Source: CAZRIE01 sp964600075 | GTDB taxonomy: Bacteria; Bacteroidota; Bacteroidia; Flavobacteriales; Flavobacteriaceae | Assembly (NCBI GenBank): GCA_964600075.1 | Contig: CAZRIE010000076.1 | Coordinates: 1 to 19,977, forward strand | Length of the DNA: 19,977 nucleotides | Reading direction: 5' to 3' | Shown here: positions 1 to 7,394 of the stretch, piece by piece | Layout of the letters: each line of letters starts with the position of its first letter | How positions within the stretch are numbered: position 1 is the stretch's first letter | Notes under the pieces: model-generated | Databases searched by the model: none | What the model was told of the DNA's origin: nothing | What the model saw: only the letters and a program-made list of their open reading frames with translations | Made by a program: the position numbers and the translations under genes

Positions 1-2
1 TA

Positions 3-125
3 TTACCAAAGTCTTACTGTTTTGGGGCTAAGGTATTTTTGCTTGAGCTCATTGTTACGGGTTATTTAATCGCTGTAGAACTTTGGACAGTTTCTGAAGA
101 TGAAAGGGCTAACATTTCTACCTAA
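3..125 (+). CDS. possible 3' end of an unidentified membrane protein gene (partial)
   Basis: One frame is open from the window edge to a TAA at 123-125 and gives 40 residues. They include a hydrophobic stretch (VFLLELIVTGYLIAVELW) followed by a short charged tail ending SEDERANIST. This would fit the last transmembrane helix and cytoplasmic tail of a membrane protein whose start lies outside the window. The other two forward frames close within 70 bases. The piece is too short to assign to a family, and a chance open frame of this length is possible. Confidence 0.3.
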   Translation, partial: LPKSYCFGAKVFLLELIVTGYLIAVELWTVSEDERANIST

Positions 126-229
126 ACCACTCGTATGTCTATGCCTTTAGTCTGTTGTGTTTCACTGCCAGGTGAAATGAACTTTAGCATTACCTGACAA
201 AAGTCATATTCTACTTCCTTTGGAATCCG

Positions 230-237
230 TATTTTTG
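230..237 (+). promoter_or_regulatory. candidate -7 promoter element of the cytochrome c peroxidase gene
   Basis: TATTTTTG matches the Bacteroidota -7 consensus TAnnTTTG and ends 24 bases before the ATG at 262. No good TTTG -33 element is visible at the expected distance of about 19-21 bases, so this is a single-element match. Confidence 0.3.
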
Positions 238-261
238 AAATTCTAGGGTTCTACCTGAGCT

Positions 262-1443
262 ATGCGGAAAGTAGAAAAGATTTTACTGTATTTTTTATTG
301 CCATTATTTTTGGCCGGCTGTGCCGATTCCAGAAAAGAGCAAAAAAAATCAAAAAAGAAAAACCGGGTTATAACGCGGTTTACGGCTTTACCCGAAACGG
401 TAAAATCGCCGTCCAACAATCCAGCATCACTCGAAAAGGAGGCCTTGGGGAAATTACTTTTTTACGACCCGATTCTTTCAGGTAGTAAAGATGTGGCCTG
501 TGCAACTTGTCATCATCCCGATAACGGCTATGCCGAGTTTTTAGATATCAGCATAGGTCCAAACTCCCATGGTTTTGGAAGTAAACGCAAATTCAATACG
601 CCGAACGATATTCCCTTTGTAAAGCGAAACGCCCAGACGATAATCAATACCGCTTTCAACGGAATAGATCCGAACAACCGATATAATCCAGAACAGGCTA
701 CCATGTTTTGGGACGATAGGGTGAAAAGCCTCGAGTCCCAAGCTCTTGAACCTATCAAGGCCTTTGAGGAAATGCGTGGCCACGGCTTTACCGAAACCGA
801 GATACTAGATATCATTGTCGACAGATTGAAAAACATACCGGAATATCAAAAACACTTTGAACTGGCATTCGATGAAAAGGATCCAATTACCATCGAAAAT
901 TTAGGAAAAGCCATCGCGACCTTCGAACGAACTATCGTCACAAATAATTCACGATTCGATCTCTATATGCGTGGTGATGATGAGGCCATTCTCATTTCGG
1001 AAAAAGAAGGCTTTGCCCTTTTTAAATCGGTTGGTTGTGTGAACTGTCATAACGGCCCCATGTTTTCAGACTACAAGATGCACGTATTGGGTAGTCCGGA
1101 AAATAATAAACTTCCGAAACCTGATGGCGGTGTAAAAGATACGTTCGCCTTTCGGACTCCATCCTTGAGAAATCTAAGGTTTACAGCGCCTTACATGCAC
1201 AATGGTAGCTTGCAAAGTTTGAAACGCGTGCTTGAGTTTTATGAGGATATTTCTAATGGAAAGGTACGCAACCCGAACGTTCCTGTCGAAAGATATGATC
1301 CCTTCGTTCGCGAGCTTGAATTGAGTGTGAAGGAAATGTCATTGATCATATCGTTTTTGAATACCCTGAACGACAATAGCTTTGACAAGTCGATTCCTGA
1401 ATCCGTTCCTAGCGGACTTCCGGTGGGTGGAAATATTCAATGA
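262..1443 (+). CDS. di-haem cytochrome c peroxidase (MauG/CcpA family), lipoprotein
   Basis: This is a periplasmic di-haem peroxidase that reduces hydrogen peroxide with electrons from small c-type cytochromes. The family also includes MauG-like enzymes that oxidise protein substrates. Two haem-binding motifs are visible: CATCH at residues 80-84 and CVNCH at 259-263, in the usual N-terminal and C-terminal haem domains. The family-typical YMHNG segment lies near residue 315. The N-terminus has a basic start, a hydrophobic core and the lipobox L-A-G-C with Cys20, so the protein should be lipid-anchored. It is followed by a Lys-rich linker that probably spaces the enzyme from the membrane. At 393 residues it is slightly longer than many CcpA proteins because of this linker and a C-terminal tail. 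The gene stands alone: 131 bp separate it from the next gene. The family call is firm; the physiological substrate is not visible. Confidence 0.93.
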   Translation: MRKVEKILLYFLLPLFLAGCADSRKEQKKSKKKNRVITRFTALPETVKSPSNNPASLEKEALGKLLFYDPILSGSKDVACATCHHPDNGYAEFLDISIGPNSHGFGSKRKFNTPNDIPFVKRNAQTIINTAFNGIDPNNRYNPEQATMFWDDRVKSLESQALEPIKAFEEMRGHGFTETEILDIIVDRLKNIPEYQKHFELAFDEKDPITIENLGKAIATFERTIVTNNSRFDLYMRGDDEAILISEKEGFALFKSVGCVNCHNGPMFSDYKMHVLGSPENNKLPKPDGGVKDTFAFRTPSLRNLRFTAPYMHNGSLQSLKRVLEFYEDISNGKVRNPNVPVERYDPFVRELELSVKEMSLIISFLNTLNDNSFDKSIPESVPSGLPVGGNIQ

Positions 1444-1480
1444 ACACGTTCTTTACAAATACTCCAAGAACACGAAAACG

Positions 1481-1515
1481 TTTGAACATTTGAACTTTTG
1501 AGCTTGAGCTTGAAC
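1481..1515 (+). repeat. short degenerate tandem repeat of TTGAAC/TTGAGC
   Basis: Five head-to-tail copies of a TTGARC unit, spaced 6-8 bases (starting at 1481, 1489, 1497, 1504 and 1510), lie between the peroxidase and the SulP permease. Their closeness to the permease promoter makes a regulator-binding role possible, but a simple-sequence tract explains them equally well. Confidence 0.5.
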
Positions 1516-1540
1516 TTCACTCCCCTGTAACCCAAGTAAC

Positions 1541-1570
1541 ATTGCCATTTTAGATTTAACCTTACCTTTG
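1541..1570 (+). promoter_or_regulatory. promoter of the SulP permease gene, very close to the start codon
   Basis: TACCTTTG at 1563-1570 is an exact match to the Bacteroidota -7 consensus TAnnTTTG. An ATTG at 1541-1544 can act as the -33 element, with an 18-base spacer. The permease ATG at 1575 begins only four bases after the -7 box, so the predicted transcription start falls almost on the start codon. The mRNA would then be leaderless or nearly so. Confidence 0.5.
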
Positions 1571-1574
1571 CGCT

Positions 1575-3305
1575 ATGCGAAACTTCTTCCCGTTTTTGCA
1601 ATGGTTGCCCAACTATAAAAAGAATTGGTTTTCCAAAGATTTAATAGCTGGTATTACCGTAGGTATTATTTTGATTCCGCAGGGTATGGCCTATGCAATG
1701 ATTGCTGGCCTTCCTCCTGTTTATGGACTATACGCAGCATTGTTCCCGGTTTTGATTTACGCGTTTTTAGGTACCTCCAGACAATTGGCCACAGGTCCTG
1801 TCGCAATGGATTCACTTTTGGTTGCTGCAGGGTTGGGAACATTGGCTATTACAGGAGTTGAAAATTATATTGCTATGGCTGTTTTCTTGGCCTTTCTGGT
1901 CGGAGCAATTCAATTTGTTCTGGGGCTCTGCCGTATGGGGTTTTTGGTTAATTTTCTATCCAAGCCCGTGATTAGTGGCTTTACTTCTGCCGCTGCGATT
2001 ATTATTATGTTCAGTCAATTAAATCATTTATTGGGGGTCGATATTGAAAAAAGTAGCAAATTTCACATTTTGATCGGCAATGCTTTCGAAAAGTTGGCGG
2101 AAACGAATCTATACGATTTTGGTATCGGTATATTGGGCATTCTCATCATCATCGGTCTTAAAAAATGGAATCGAAAAATACCTTCGATATTATTGGTAGT
2201 TATTTTGGGTATCTTGGCAGTGTATGGGTTGCGTCTGGAGGGGTTTGGCGTGGAGATTGTCGGAACTATTCCCGGTGGATTGCCCACTTTCAAAATACCG
2301 GATATCGGCCTGAATAATACCTTAGAAGTTTGGCCTATCGCTCTGACCTTGGCACTGGTGGGTTATTTGGAAGCTATCTCCATCGGAAAAGCCCTGGAAG
2401 AAAAAGAAGGCAAAGAAACCATTGATGCCAATCAAGAACTGGTGGCTTTGGGTGCCGGAAATATGGTGGGATCTTTCTTTCAATCGTATCCGGCCACGGG
2501 AAGTTTTGGGCGTTCGGCAATCAACCAAAGCGTTGGAGCAAAAACCAACCTTTCAGCCGTTTTTAGTGTCGTTATGGTGGTCGTTACCTTGCTTTTCTTG
2601 ACCCCCGTTTTCTACTATTTGCCAAACGCTGTGTTGGCCAGTATAATTATGGTATCCGTCTTTGGCCTGATTGATATCCCGTATGCAAGGCATTTATGGG
2701 TGCGCCGCAAAGACGAGTTTGTAGTACTATTCATTACCTTTTTGGCGACCTTGTTTATCGGTATAACCCAAGGTATTCTTGTTGGTATACTGGCTTCGTT
2801 GCTTTTAATGGTCTACCGCACCTCAAAGCCCCATTTTGCAGTTTTGGGGAAGATCAGAAATTCTGATTATTATAAAAATGTACATCGTTTCGGTGATGAG
2901 ATCATTATGCGTGAAGACCTATTGATTGTTCGTTTCGACGCCCAATTATATTTTGGGAATGCATCCTATTTTAAAAATCAATTATTCAAACATATCGATG
3001 CAAAGGGAAATCGATTAAGGGGGGTAATATTAAATGCCGAGGCCATCAACTATATCGATTCCACTGCGGCACAAATGCTCGTAAAGGTTATTCATGAGGC
3101 ACATGAGAGAAAACTAGCGTTTTACATAGCCGGTGCAATCGGGCCGACACGCGATATCATTTTCAACAGCGGAATCATTAACGAACTGCATCGAGAGTAT
3201 CTTTTTGTAAAGACTAAAGAGGCCGTTGCCTTTTTCGATGACCCCAAAAGCGTATCTATTGTAGGGTCGAAAGTAGCTTACCAAAATACGGTAATCGGTA
3301 ACTGA
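1575..3305 (+). CDS. SulP family inorganic anion permease with STAS domain
   Basis: This inner-membrane secondary transporter belongs to the SulP (SLC26) family, whose bacterial members carry sulfate, bicarbonate or dicarboxylates. The N-terminus has the family signature F-S-K-D-L-I-A-G-I-T-V-G-I-I-L-I-P-Q-G-M-A-Y-A at about residues 19-41, given here as key residues. About ten or more hydrophobic segments then run to about residue 415. From about 440 to 555 there is a cytoplasmic STAS domain, with the recognisable core I-D-S-T-A-A. The length of 576 residues is normal. The start is fixed because the conserved SulP signature begins soon after it and no other start lies between. The next gene codes for a persulfide-dioxygenase-like rhodanese protein, which makes a sulfur oxyanion a reasonable substrate. 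This is inference, since SulP substrates cannot be read from sequence. Confidence 0.93.
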   Translation: MRNFFPFLQWLPNYKKNWFSKDLIAGITVGIILIPQGMAYAMIAGLPPVYGLYAALFPVLIYAFLGTSRQLATGPVAMDSLLVAAGLGTLAITGVENYIAMAVFLAFLVGAIQFVLGLCRMGFLVNFLSKPVISGFTSAAAIIIMFSQLNHLLGVDIEKSSKFHILIGNAFEKLAETNLYDFGIGILGILIIIGLKKWNRKIPSILLVVILGILAVYGLRLEGFGVEIVGTIPGGLPTFKIPDIGLNNTLEVWPIALTLALVGYLEAISIGKALEEKEGKETIDANQELVALGAGNMVGSFFQSYPATGSFGRSAINQSVGAKTNLSAVFSVVMVVVTLLFLTPVFYYLPNAVLASIIMVSVFGLIDIPYARHLWVRRKDEFVVLFITFLATLFIGITQGILVGILASLLLMVYRTSKPHFAVLGKIRNSDYYKNVHRFGDEIIMREDLLIVRFDAQLYFGNASYFKNQLFKHIDAKGNRLRGVILNAEAINYIDSTAAQMLVKVIHEAHERKLAFYIAGAIGPTRDIIFNSGIINELHREYLFVKTKEAVAFFDDPKSVSIVGSKVAYQNTVIGN

Positions 3306-3319
3306 TGTTACAGTTTACT

Positions 3320-3352
3320 CTTGGGAATTGGTTTATTTTTACCCTAATTTTG
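3320..3352 (+). promoter_or_regulatory. promoter of the persulfide-dioxygenase-like gene
   Basis: TAATTTTG at 3345-3352 matches TAnnTTTG exactly. CTTG at 3320-3323 is a plausible -33 element with a 21-base spacer. The predicted transcript starts near 3358 and has a leader of about 80 bases before the ATG at 3440. The gene therefore probably has its own promoter separate from the upstream permease. Confidence 0.5.
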
Positions 3353-3439
3353 AACTTGGTTCGGTCGCTGTGGGAAAAGACTTAGAGATAGTGTGGAGAA
3401 GATTACCTTAACTGACGGGACGATAAATAAATACGTATT

Positions 3440-4852
3440 ATGAAAATTGAACAAATTTATACAGGTTGCCTTGCACAAGGTGCCTATTATATTGAAAGTA
3501 AAGGAGAAGTAGCGATTATCGATCCCCTAAGAGAAGTGGAACCTTATTTAAAAAGGGCAAAGGCCGATCATGCGAAGATCAAGTATGTTTTTGAGACCCA
3601 TTTCCATGCAGATTTTGTGAGTGGTCACGTTACACTTTCCAAAGAAAGCGGCGCGCCAATTGTATTTGGGCCAAACGCGAATCCGTCTTTTGAGGCGATT
3701 ATCGCTGAGGACGGTCAAGAGTTTCAATTGGGTGCTATTACAATAAAGGTCTTACATACCCCTGGCCATACTATGGAAAGTACAACCTATCTCCTAAAGG
3801 ATGTCGATGGAAAAGACCACGCAATTTTTTCTGGGGATACCTTGTTCTTAGGCGATGTGGGTCGCCCCGATCTCGCCCAGAAAGCAGCGGAAATTACCCA
3901 AGAAGATTTGGCCGGTATACTTTTTGACAGCCTGCGTAACAAGATAATGCCATTAGCGGATGAAGTCATCGTATATCCCGCACACGGTGCAGGTTCTTCC
4001 TGTGGAAAAAATATGATGAAGGAGACTGTTGATACGCTTGGCAACCAAAAAAAGGTCAATTACGCCCTACGTGCAGACATGACCAAAGAAGAGTTTATTA
4101 CCGAGGTTACGGAGGGGCTGCTGCCACCGCCCAAATACTTTCCGTTAAACGTAAAGATGAACAAAGAAGGGTATGAAGACATTGGTGATGTAATCGACAG
4201 GGGAACCACAGCATTGTCTCCAGATTCATTTGAGGTTGCGGCGAACGAAACTGGAGCGATAGTTTTAGACGTGCGCCATCAAAACGATTTTGTTGCAGGT
4301 CACGTTCCCCGCTCTATTTTTATAGGCTTAAACGGCGATTTTGCTCCTTGGGTGGGCGCTTTGATTGCCGATACCGAACAGCCGTTGTTACTTGTGGCTC
4401 CTACAGGTATGGAAAAAGAGGCCCTTACGAGATTATCACGTGTAGGCTTTGATGGTACAATTGGCTTTTTAGAAGGTGGGTTCAAAGGGTGGAAGAAGGC
4501 CGGAAAAGAGTACGATACGATTTCTTCCTTTTCTGCAGGTGAGGTCACACGACAAATTGAAGCAAATAAGGAGCTGGTTTTTGATGTTCGCAAAGAAAGT
4601 GAGTACCGATCTGAACATGTAGCGGATGCCAAAAATACCCCGCTTGATTTTCTGAACGGATATATGGCAGAGTTTCCCAAAAAAGAAACTTTTTATGTGT
4701 ATTGTGCAGGTGGTTATCGCTCGGTTATAGCGGCCTCTATTCTAAAGAGCAGGGGAATTCATAATTTTATCGATATCGCTGGTGGTTTTGCTGAACTCAA
4801 GGCTTCAGGGGCAGCGGTAACCGATTACGTTTGCCCGACAACCCTGTACTGA
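3440..4852 (+). CDS. MBL-fold persulfide-dioxygenase-like protein with two rhodanese domains
   Basis: The N-terminal half (about 1-250) is a metallo-beta-lactamase fold of the ETHE1 / persulfide dioxygenase type. THFHAD at 53-58, the HTPGH motif at 106-110 and SGDT with Asp133 give candidate iron ligands His54, His110 and Asp133. The D-H of the classical HxHxDH motif is D-F here, as might be expected for a mononuclear-metal enzyme. Two rhodanese domains follow. The first (about 270-355) lacks the catalytic Cys, with Ala320 at the equivalent place. The second (about 375-470) has an intact C-A-G-G-Y-R-S loop with Cys422. Such fusions oxidise glutathione or low-molecular-weight persulfide to sulfite, with the rhodanese handling sulfane sulfur. 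It is a cytoplasmic protein without a signal peptide. The 470-residue MBL-Rhod-Rhod architecture is complete. Its neighbours, a SulP permease and a DUF2892 protein, support a sulfur role. The exact substrate is inferred. Confidence 0.9.
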   Translation: MKIEQIYTGCLAQGAYYIESKGEVAIIDPLREVEPYLKRAKADHAKIKYVFETHFHADFVSGHVTLSKESGAPIVFGPNANPSFEAIIAEDGQEFQLGAITIKVLHTPGHTMESTTYLLKDVDGKDHAIFSGDTLFLGDVGRPDLAQKAAEITQEDLAGILFDSLRNKIMPLADEVIVYPAHGAGSSCGKNMMKETVDTLGNQKKVNYALRADMTKEEFITEVTEGLLPPPKYFPLNVKMNKEGYEDIGDVIDRGTTALSPDSFEVAANETGAIVLDVRHQNDFVAGHVPRSIFIGLNGDFAPWVGALIADTEQPLLLVAPTGMEKEALTRLSRVGFDGTIGFLEGGFKGWKKAGKEYDTISSFSAGEVTRQIEANKELVFDVRKESEYRSEHVADAKNTPLDFLNGYMAEFPKKETFYVYCAGGYRSVIAASILKSRGIHNFIDIAGGFAELKASGAAVTDYVCPTTLY

Positions 4853-4873
4853 ATTTTGTTATAAAATTCAGTA
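4847..4873 (+). terminator. hairpin overlapping the stop codon of the persulfide-dioxygenase-like gene
   Basis: An 11-bp perfect inverted repeat, TACTGAATTTT at 4847-4857 and AAAATTCAGTA at 4863-4873, encloses a 5-base loop and contains the TGA stop codon at 4850-4852. It is followed by a short T-rich stretch (TCTTTTC). It may act as a weak terminator or an mRNA 3'-end stabiliser, allowing some readthrough into the small genes downstream. Confidence 0.6.
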
Positions 4874-4897
4874 TCTTTTCAGAAGATTGAATAAAGA

Positions 4898-4996
4898 ATG
4901 AATATCAGTAAAATTAGAAAGTTGTTGATGGTATGCATAATTTGCCTAGGGCTTATTACCGGTGTAGTTGTTATAATTGAAATATTTAACAAGTAA
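4898..4996 (+). CDS. 32-residue single-pass membrane peptide
   Basis: An ATG at 4898 opens a 32-codon frame ending at TAA 4994-4996. The peptide has a basic N-terminus (MNISKIRKLL), a hydrophobic helix of about 18 residues with two Cys (VCIICLGLITGVVVII) and a short EIFNK tail, so it fits a single membrane-spanning peptide. It ends 10 bases before the ATG of the DUF2892 gene, which suggests co-transcription and perhaps translational coupling. I recognise no family. The hydrophobic profile and spacing make it a likely real gene, but its small size leaves doubt. Confidence 0.5.
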   Translation: MNISKIRKLLMVCIICLGLITGVVVIIEIFNK

Positions 4997-5006
4997 AACG
5001 AAAAAG

Positions 5007-5216
5007 ATGAAAAAAAACATGGGAAAAGCGGATAGAGGCATACGTGTTTTAGTAGCCATAATTGCTGCGCTTTTGGTCTACTTTGAAGTTGTTCAAGGTA
5101 CGTTTTCTAATATTTTGATTGCAGTAGCCGCCATTTTTGTACTGACCAGTCTCGTGAGTTTCTGTCCGCTATATGCCTTGGTCGGTTTAGAAACCTGTAA
5201 AGTAGACTCCAAATAG
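5007..5216 (+). CDS. DUF2892 family inner-membrane protein
   Basis: A 69-residue protein with two hydrophobic helices and the DUF2892 hallmarks: an N-terminal K-N-M-G-x-A-D-R-x-I-R segment, a mid-protein turn and the end motif S-F-C-P-L-Y followed by a final Cys (ETC). The family is best known as the membrane part of YgaP, where it is fused to a rhodanese domain. Here it is free-standing but lies just downstream of a double-rhodanese protein. This supports a shared role in sulfane-sulfur handling or export at the membrane. I prefer the ATG at 5007 because the family begins with this Lys-rich start. A TTG at 4977 in the same frame would add ten residues overlapping the preceding small gene. 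The biochemical function of the family is not firmly known. Confidence 0.85.
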   Translation: MKKNMGKADRGIRVLVAIIAALLVYFEVVQGTFSNILIAVAAIFVLTSLVSFCPLYALVGLETCKVDSK

Positions 5217-5239
5217 TGACGGGTATTAAAAATTTGAAC

Positions 5240-5276
5240 AATCTCGGATATACGCCTATGTTATTCGAGATTTTTT
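5240..5276 (+). terminator. intrinsic terminator after the DUF2892 gene
   Basis: AATCTCGGATA at 5240-5250 pairs with TATTCGAGATT at 5262-5272 over 11 bp with one G-T pair and an 11-base loop. It runs straight into a T-tract ending at 5276. Stem plus T-run is the usual intrinsic form and closes the sulfur-related transcription unit. Confidence 0.75.
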
Positions 5277-5339
5277 ATTGAAGGCCAACTAAATTTCAAA
5301 AACCTGATACATGTCATTTTTTCATAAAGCATTATCGGA

Positions 5340-5347
5340 TAAGTTTG
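5340..5347 (+). promoter_or_regulatory. candidate -7 promoter element of the 44-residue membrane peptide gene
   Basis: TAAGTTTG matches TAnnTTTG exactly and ends 22 bases before the ATG at 5370. The -33 region is T-rich (CATTTTTT around 5315-5322) but lacks a clear TTTG. The position just after a terminator and just before a small gene supports it. Confidence 0.45.
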
Positions 5348-5369
5348 CGGCTGCAATTAATATTATCTT

Positions 5370-5504
5370 ATGAAAAATCAAATTTTACCCTTAGTGAACT
5401 GGGGAAATGGTATCATTATGATTGTCATTTTCGCGCTGGTATGTATCGGTTTGGTGACCATGGTAGTGCTCTTTTTGAATAGTGGTGATAAAAAGGATAA
5501 CTAG
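5370..5504 (+). CDS. 44-residue single-pass membrane peptide
   Basis: An ATG at 5370 starts a 44-residue frame ending at TAG 5502-5504. After a polar N-terminus (MKNQILPLVNWGNG) there is one strong transmembrane helix of about 22 residues, from IIMIVIFA to VVLFLN. The polar tail SGDKKDN follows. The helix and the terminal Lys/Asp cluster fit a small single-pass membrane protein. It follows a terminator and has a promoter box of its own, so it is probably an independent small gene. I do not recognise a family, and the role is unknown. Confidence 0.6.
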   Translation: MKNQILPLVNWGNGIIMIVIFALVCIGLVTMVVLFLNSGDKKDN

Positions 5505-5694
5505 AAAGCCACCGTCATTTTGACCTTCTGGACTTAATGTGATTTTCAATTAATGCTCCTAGGTTAAGTTTAATTACGATATAATAGCTTATTGAACTGT
5601 TTTTTGTTAATTTTACAAATGTTAAGAAAAATCTAATAAATCTTAGGTTTTTAAATTGCTTTTAAGTATATTAATAGGAATTTTAGTACACAGA

Positions 5695-5877
5695 ATGATT
5701 AAAAATTTTATTGAGCGCATCGGAACGATGAACTTTATTATGCTTTTGGTTGTACTATCTATCATAGTCGTTTCCGAAGTGATATTCTTTACTGGAGATA
5801 AGGTAGATGCCATTTTTATTGGTCTTTGGGCACCGACCATTTTAGGATTTATGAATTATCTCAAACACAAGAAGTAG
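5695..5877 (+). CDS. 60-residue small membrane protein
   Basis: A frame ending at TAG 5875-5877 codes for 60 residues from the ATG at 5695. An alternative TTG start at 5656 would give 73 residues, and the next in-frame ATG is at 5728. After an amphipathic start (MIKNFIERIG) comes a strong transmembrane helix (MLLVVLSIIVVSEVIFF), a short acidic turn (TGDKVD), a second hydrophobic segment (AIFIGLWAPTILGFM) and a basic C-terminus (KHKK). It therefore looks like a two-helix membrane protein. It overlaps the next tiny frame by one base (TAGTG). I recognise no family and can propose no function. Confidence 0.55.
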   Translation: MIKNFIERIGTMNFIMLLVVLSIIVVSEVIFFTGDKVDAIFIGLWAPTILGFMNYLKHKK

Positions 5878-5972
5878 TGGATTTCATACTATTGTATTCC
5901 ATATTCGTTGGTCTTATATTCATTATATGGATGTTTCTTGTTATTCGGATGTATAGAGAAATGAACAAGTAG
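5877..5972 (+). CDS. possible 31-residue membrane peptide overlapping the preceding gene
   Basis: A GTG at 5877-5879 overlaps the stop codon of the previous small gene (TAGTG) and opens 31 codons to TAG 5970-5972. The peptide is a single hydrophobic helix (ILLYSIFVGLIFIIWMFLVI) followed by a basic end, RMYREMNK. This is the topology of a tail-in single-pass peptide. Stop-start overlap suggests translational coupling. The start codon is not ATG and the frame is short, so the gene call is tentative. Confidence 0.4.
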   Translation: MDFILLYSIFVGLIFIIWMFLVIRMYREMNK

Positions 5973-5999
5973 GCCCCTTTCCAAAATATTTCCTTCCTC

Positions 6000-7394
6000 T
6001 TACACTTGATATTTGTCCTTGAAGATTTCCTGATGTATTACGATGTTCTTCGAGTTTTTACTGACGTAAGATTTGATAATACTCTCGGTTTCCAAAGTGT
6101 TCGGTTGGTGGATTAGAAATGCATCAAGGTCTCCATATGATGTTATGTTGAATTCTTTTTCCACAAACCCATATCCCATATAAGTACTGTCTTTAACGAG
6201 TACAAAAGCATCTTCGAGTGGAGTCCTCCCTTTCTCTCTAATGATAAAATGTTCTCTTTGCGACTTGATGTGGTCCAAGGCAGCGCTTACTTTTTCATTA
6301 TAATTCTCAGCGGTTTCCGTGCCCCGGCAGACCCCAGCGCAATTGGTAATGCTATAGTGCGAACAAGTTTTGACATTCTCCTGCAGATGGCAATATTTTG
6401 GGCAGAGCTGAAAGCTTTTGCAAACCTCCTCCAGGTAAAGTCTACAAGAGGTAGGACTGTAGAAAACGGTCAGCGAATTTGGAGCCATTTTCAATTTATT
6501 GTATGCCAAGTGCAGTATGCCGTTGCGATCTTCGTAACTGAAGATACCGTAGGCTTGTATTTTTCGTTTTTGTGCGCGGTTATATAGTGGATAGTGATGC
6601 TTTATAGCCACAGATTCCATCAATAGGGCCAGTAATTCGTTGCCGGAAAGCTCATAATCAATATCCGCGGTAGCTTGGCATAGAAGCACTTCTTTGTTCG
6701 ATTTGTCATAAAAATGGCTTAGCACCCGCTTTTTAATATTGATGGCCTTGCCCACATATACAATCTTTCCTTTGGAATCCTTGAAATAATAAACTCCAGG
6801 TTTTGTGGGCAACCTCTCGAAGATCTCTCTCGGAAGTGAAGCCGGTAAAGTTGCCTCTTGAGAACGGGCGTTCAAAAATGACTTAAAAACTTTGTCGGCA
6901 CTTTCGGTACGTAGTAGTTTTTGAAACAATAGGGTAGTGGCGTGGGCATCGCCTCTGGCGCGATGCCTATCGGCTAGAGGGATGCCCAATGCCGAACATA
7001 GTTTTCCCAAACTGTAGGAGTTGTAGCCTGGAATCAATTTTCGTGATAGTCTTACCGTGCAAAGCTTTTTTCGCACGAAATCTCTTCCTAGGTTTTTGAG
7101 CTCGTTCTTGATAATATTATAATCGAAATTTACGCTATGGGCTACAAAAATCGCGTTCTCGGTAATCTTAAGAATAGTATCGGCAATTTCTTCTATGGTA
7201 GGGGCATTTCGTACCAAGTCATTGTCGATACCGGTAAGTCGCGTAATGAAATACGGAATTTCACATTCGGGGTTCACGAGTGAGGTGAACTCGTCGACAA
7301 TCTGATAACCATCGTATTTGAAAATCGAAATTTCGGTTATCTTGTTTCCTTTGATGCTGTTGCCAGTGGTTTCTATGTCGACGATGCAATACAG
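6000..7394 (-). CDS. DEDDh exonuclease fused to GIY-YIG (UvrC-like) nuclease
   Basis: The protein joins a DnaQ/epsilon-type 3'-5' exonuclease to a GIY-YIG endonuclease, a fusion known in Bacteroidota and actinobacteria and thought to act in DNA repair. Counting from a CTG at 7394, motif I D-I-E-T-T-G is at residues 6-11, motif II (HSVNFDYN) has Asp91, and motif III (HRARGDA) has His144 and Asp149. The GIY-YIG part carries G-V-Y-Y-F at 200-204, V-Y-V-G at 212-215 and Arg223. It is followed by a Cys-rich stretch (KTCSHYSITNCAGVC) like that of UvrC. The first ordinary start codon in frame is a GTG at 7277, which would remove motif I. The frame is open upstream only to a TAA at 7419-7421, and no ATG, GTG or TTG lies between. 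The true start is therefore probably CTG (7394) or ATC (7412), or there is a sequence error. The start is uncertain; the family is firm. Confidence 0.88.
   Translation of the reverse strand: MYCIVDIETTGNSIKGNKITEISIFKYDGYQIVDEFTSLVNPECEIPYFITRLTGIDNDLVRNAPTIEEIADTILKITENAIFVAHSVNFDYNIIKNELKNLGRDFVRKKLCTVRLSRKLIPGYNSYSLGKLCSALGIPLADRHRARGDAHATTLLFQKLLRTESADKVFKSFLNARSQEATLPASLPREIFERLPTKPGVYYFKDSKGKIVYVGKAINIKKRVLSHFYDKSNKEVLLCQATADIDYELSGNELLALLMESVAIKHHYPLYNRAQKRKIQAYGIFSYEDRNGILHLAYNKLKMAPNSLTVFYSPTSCRLYLEEVCKSFQLCPKYCHLQENVKTCSHYSITNCAGVCRGTETAENYNEKVSAALDHIKSQREHFIIREKGRTPLEDAFVLVKDSTYMGYGFVEKEFNITSYGDLDAFLIHQPNTLETESIIKSYVSKNSKNIVIHQEIFKDKYQV

Noticed and set aside
528..836. Minus-strand frames over the peroxidase gene and similar opposite-strand frames over the sulfatase, TIR and nSTAND genes.
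   Set aside because: All lie entirely inside well-supported genes and show no domain, signal or codon evidence of their own.
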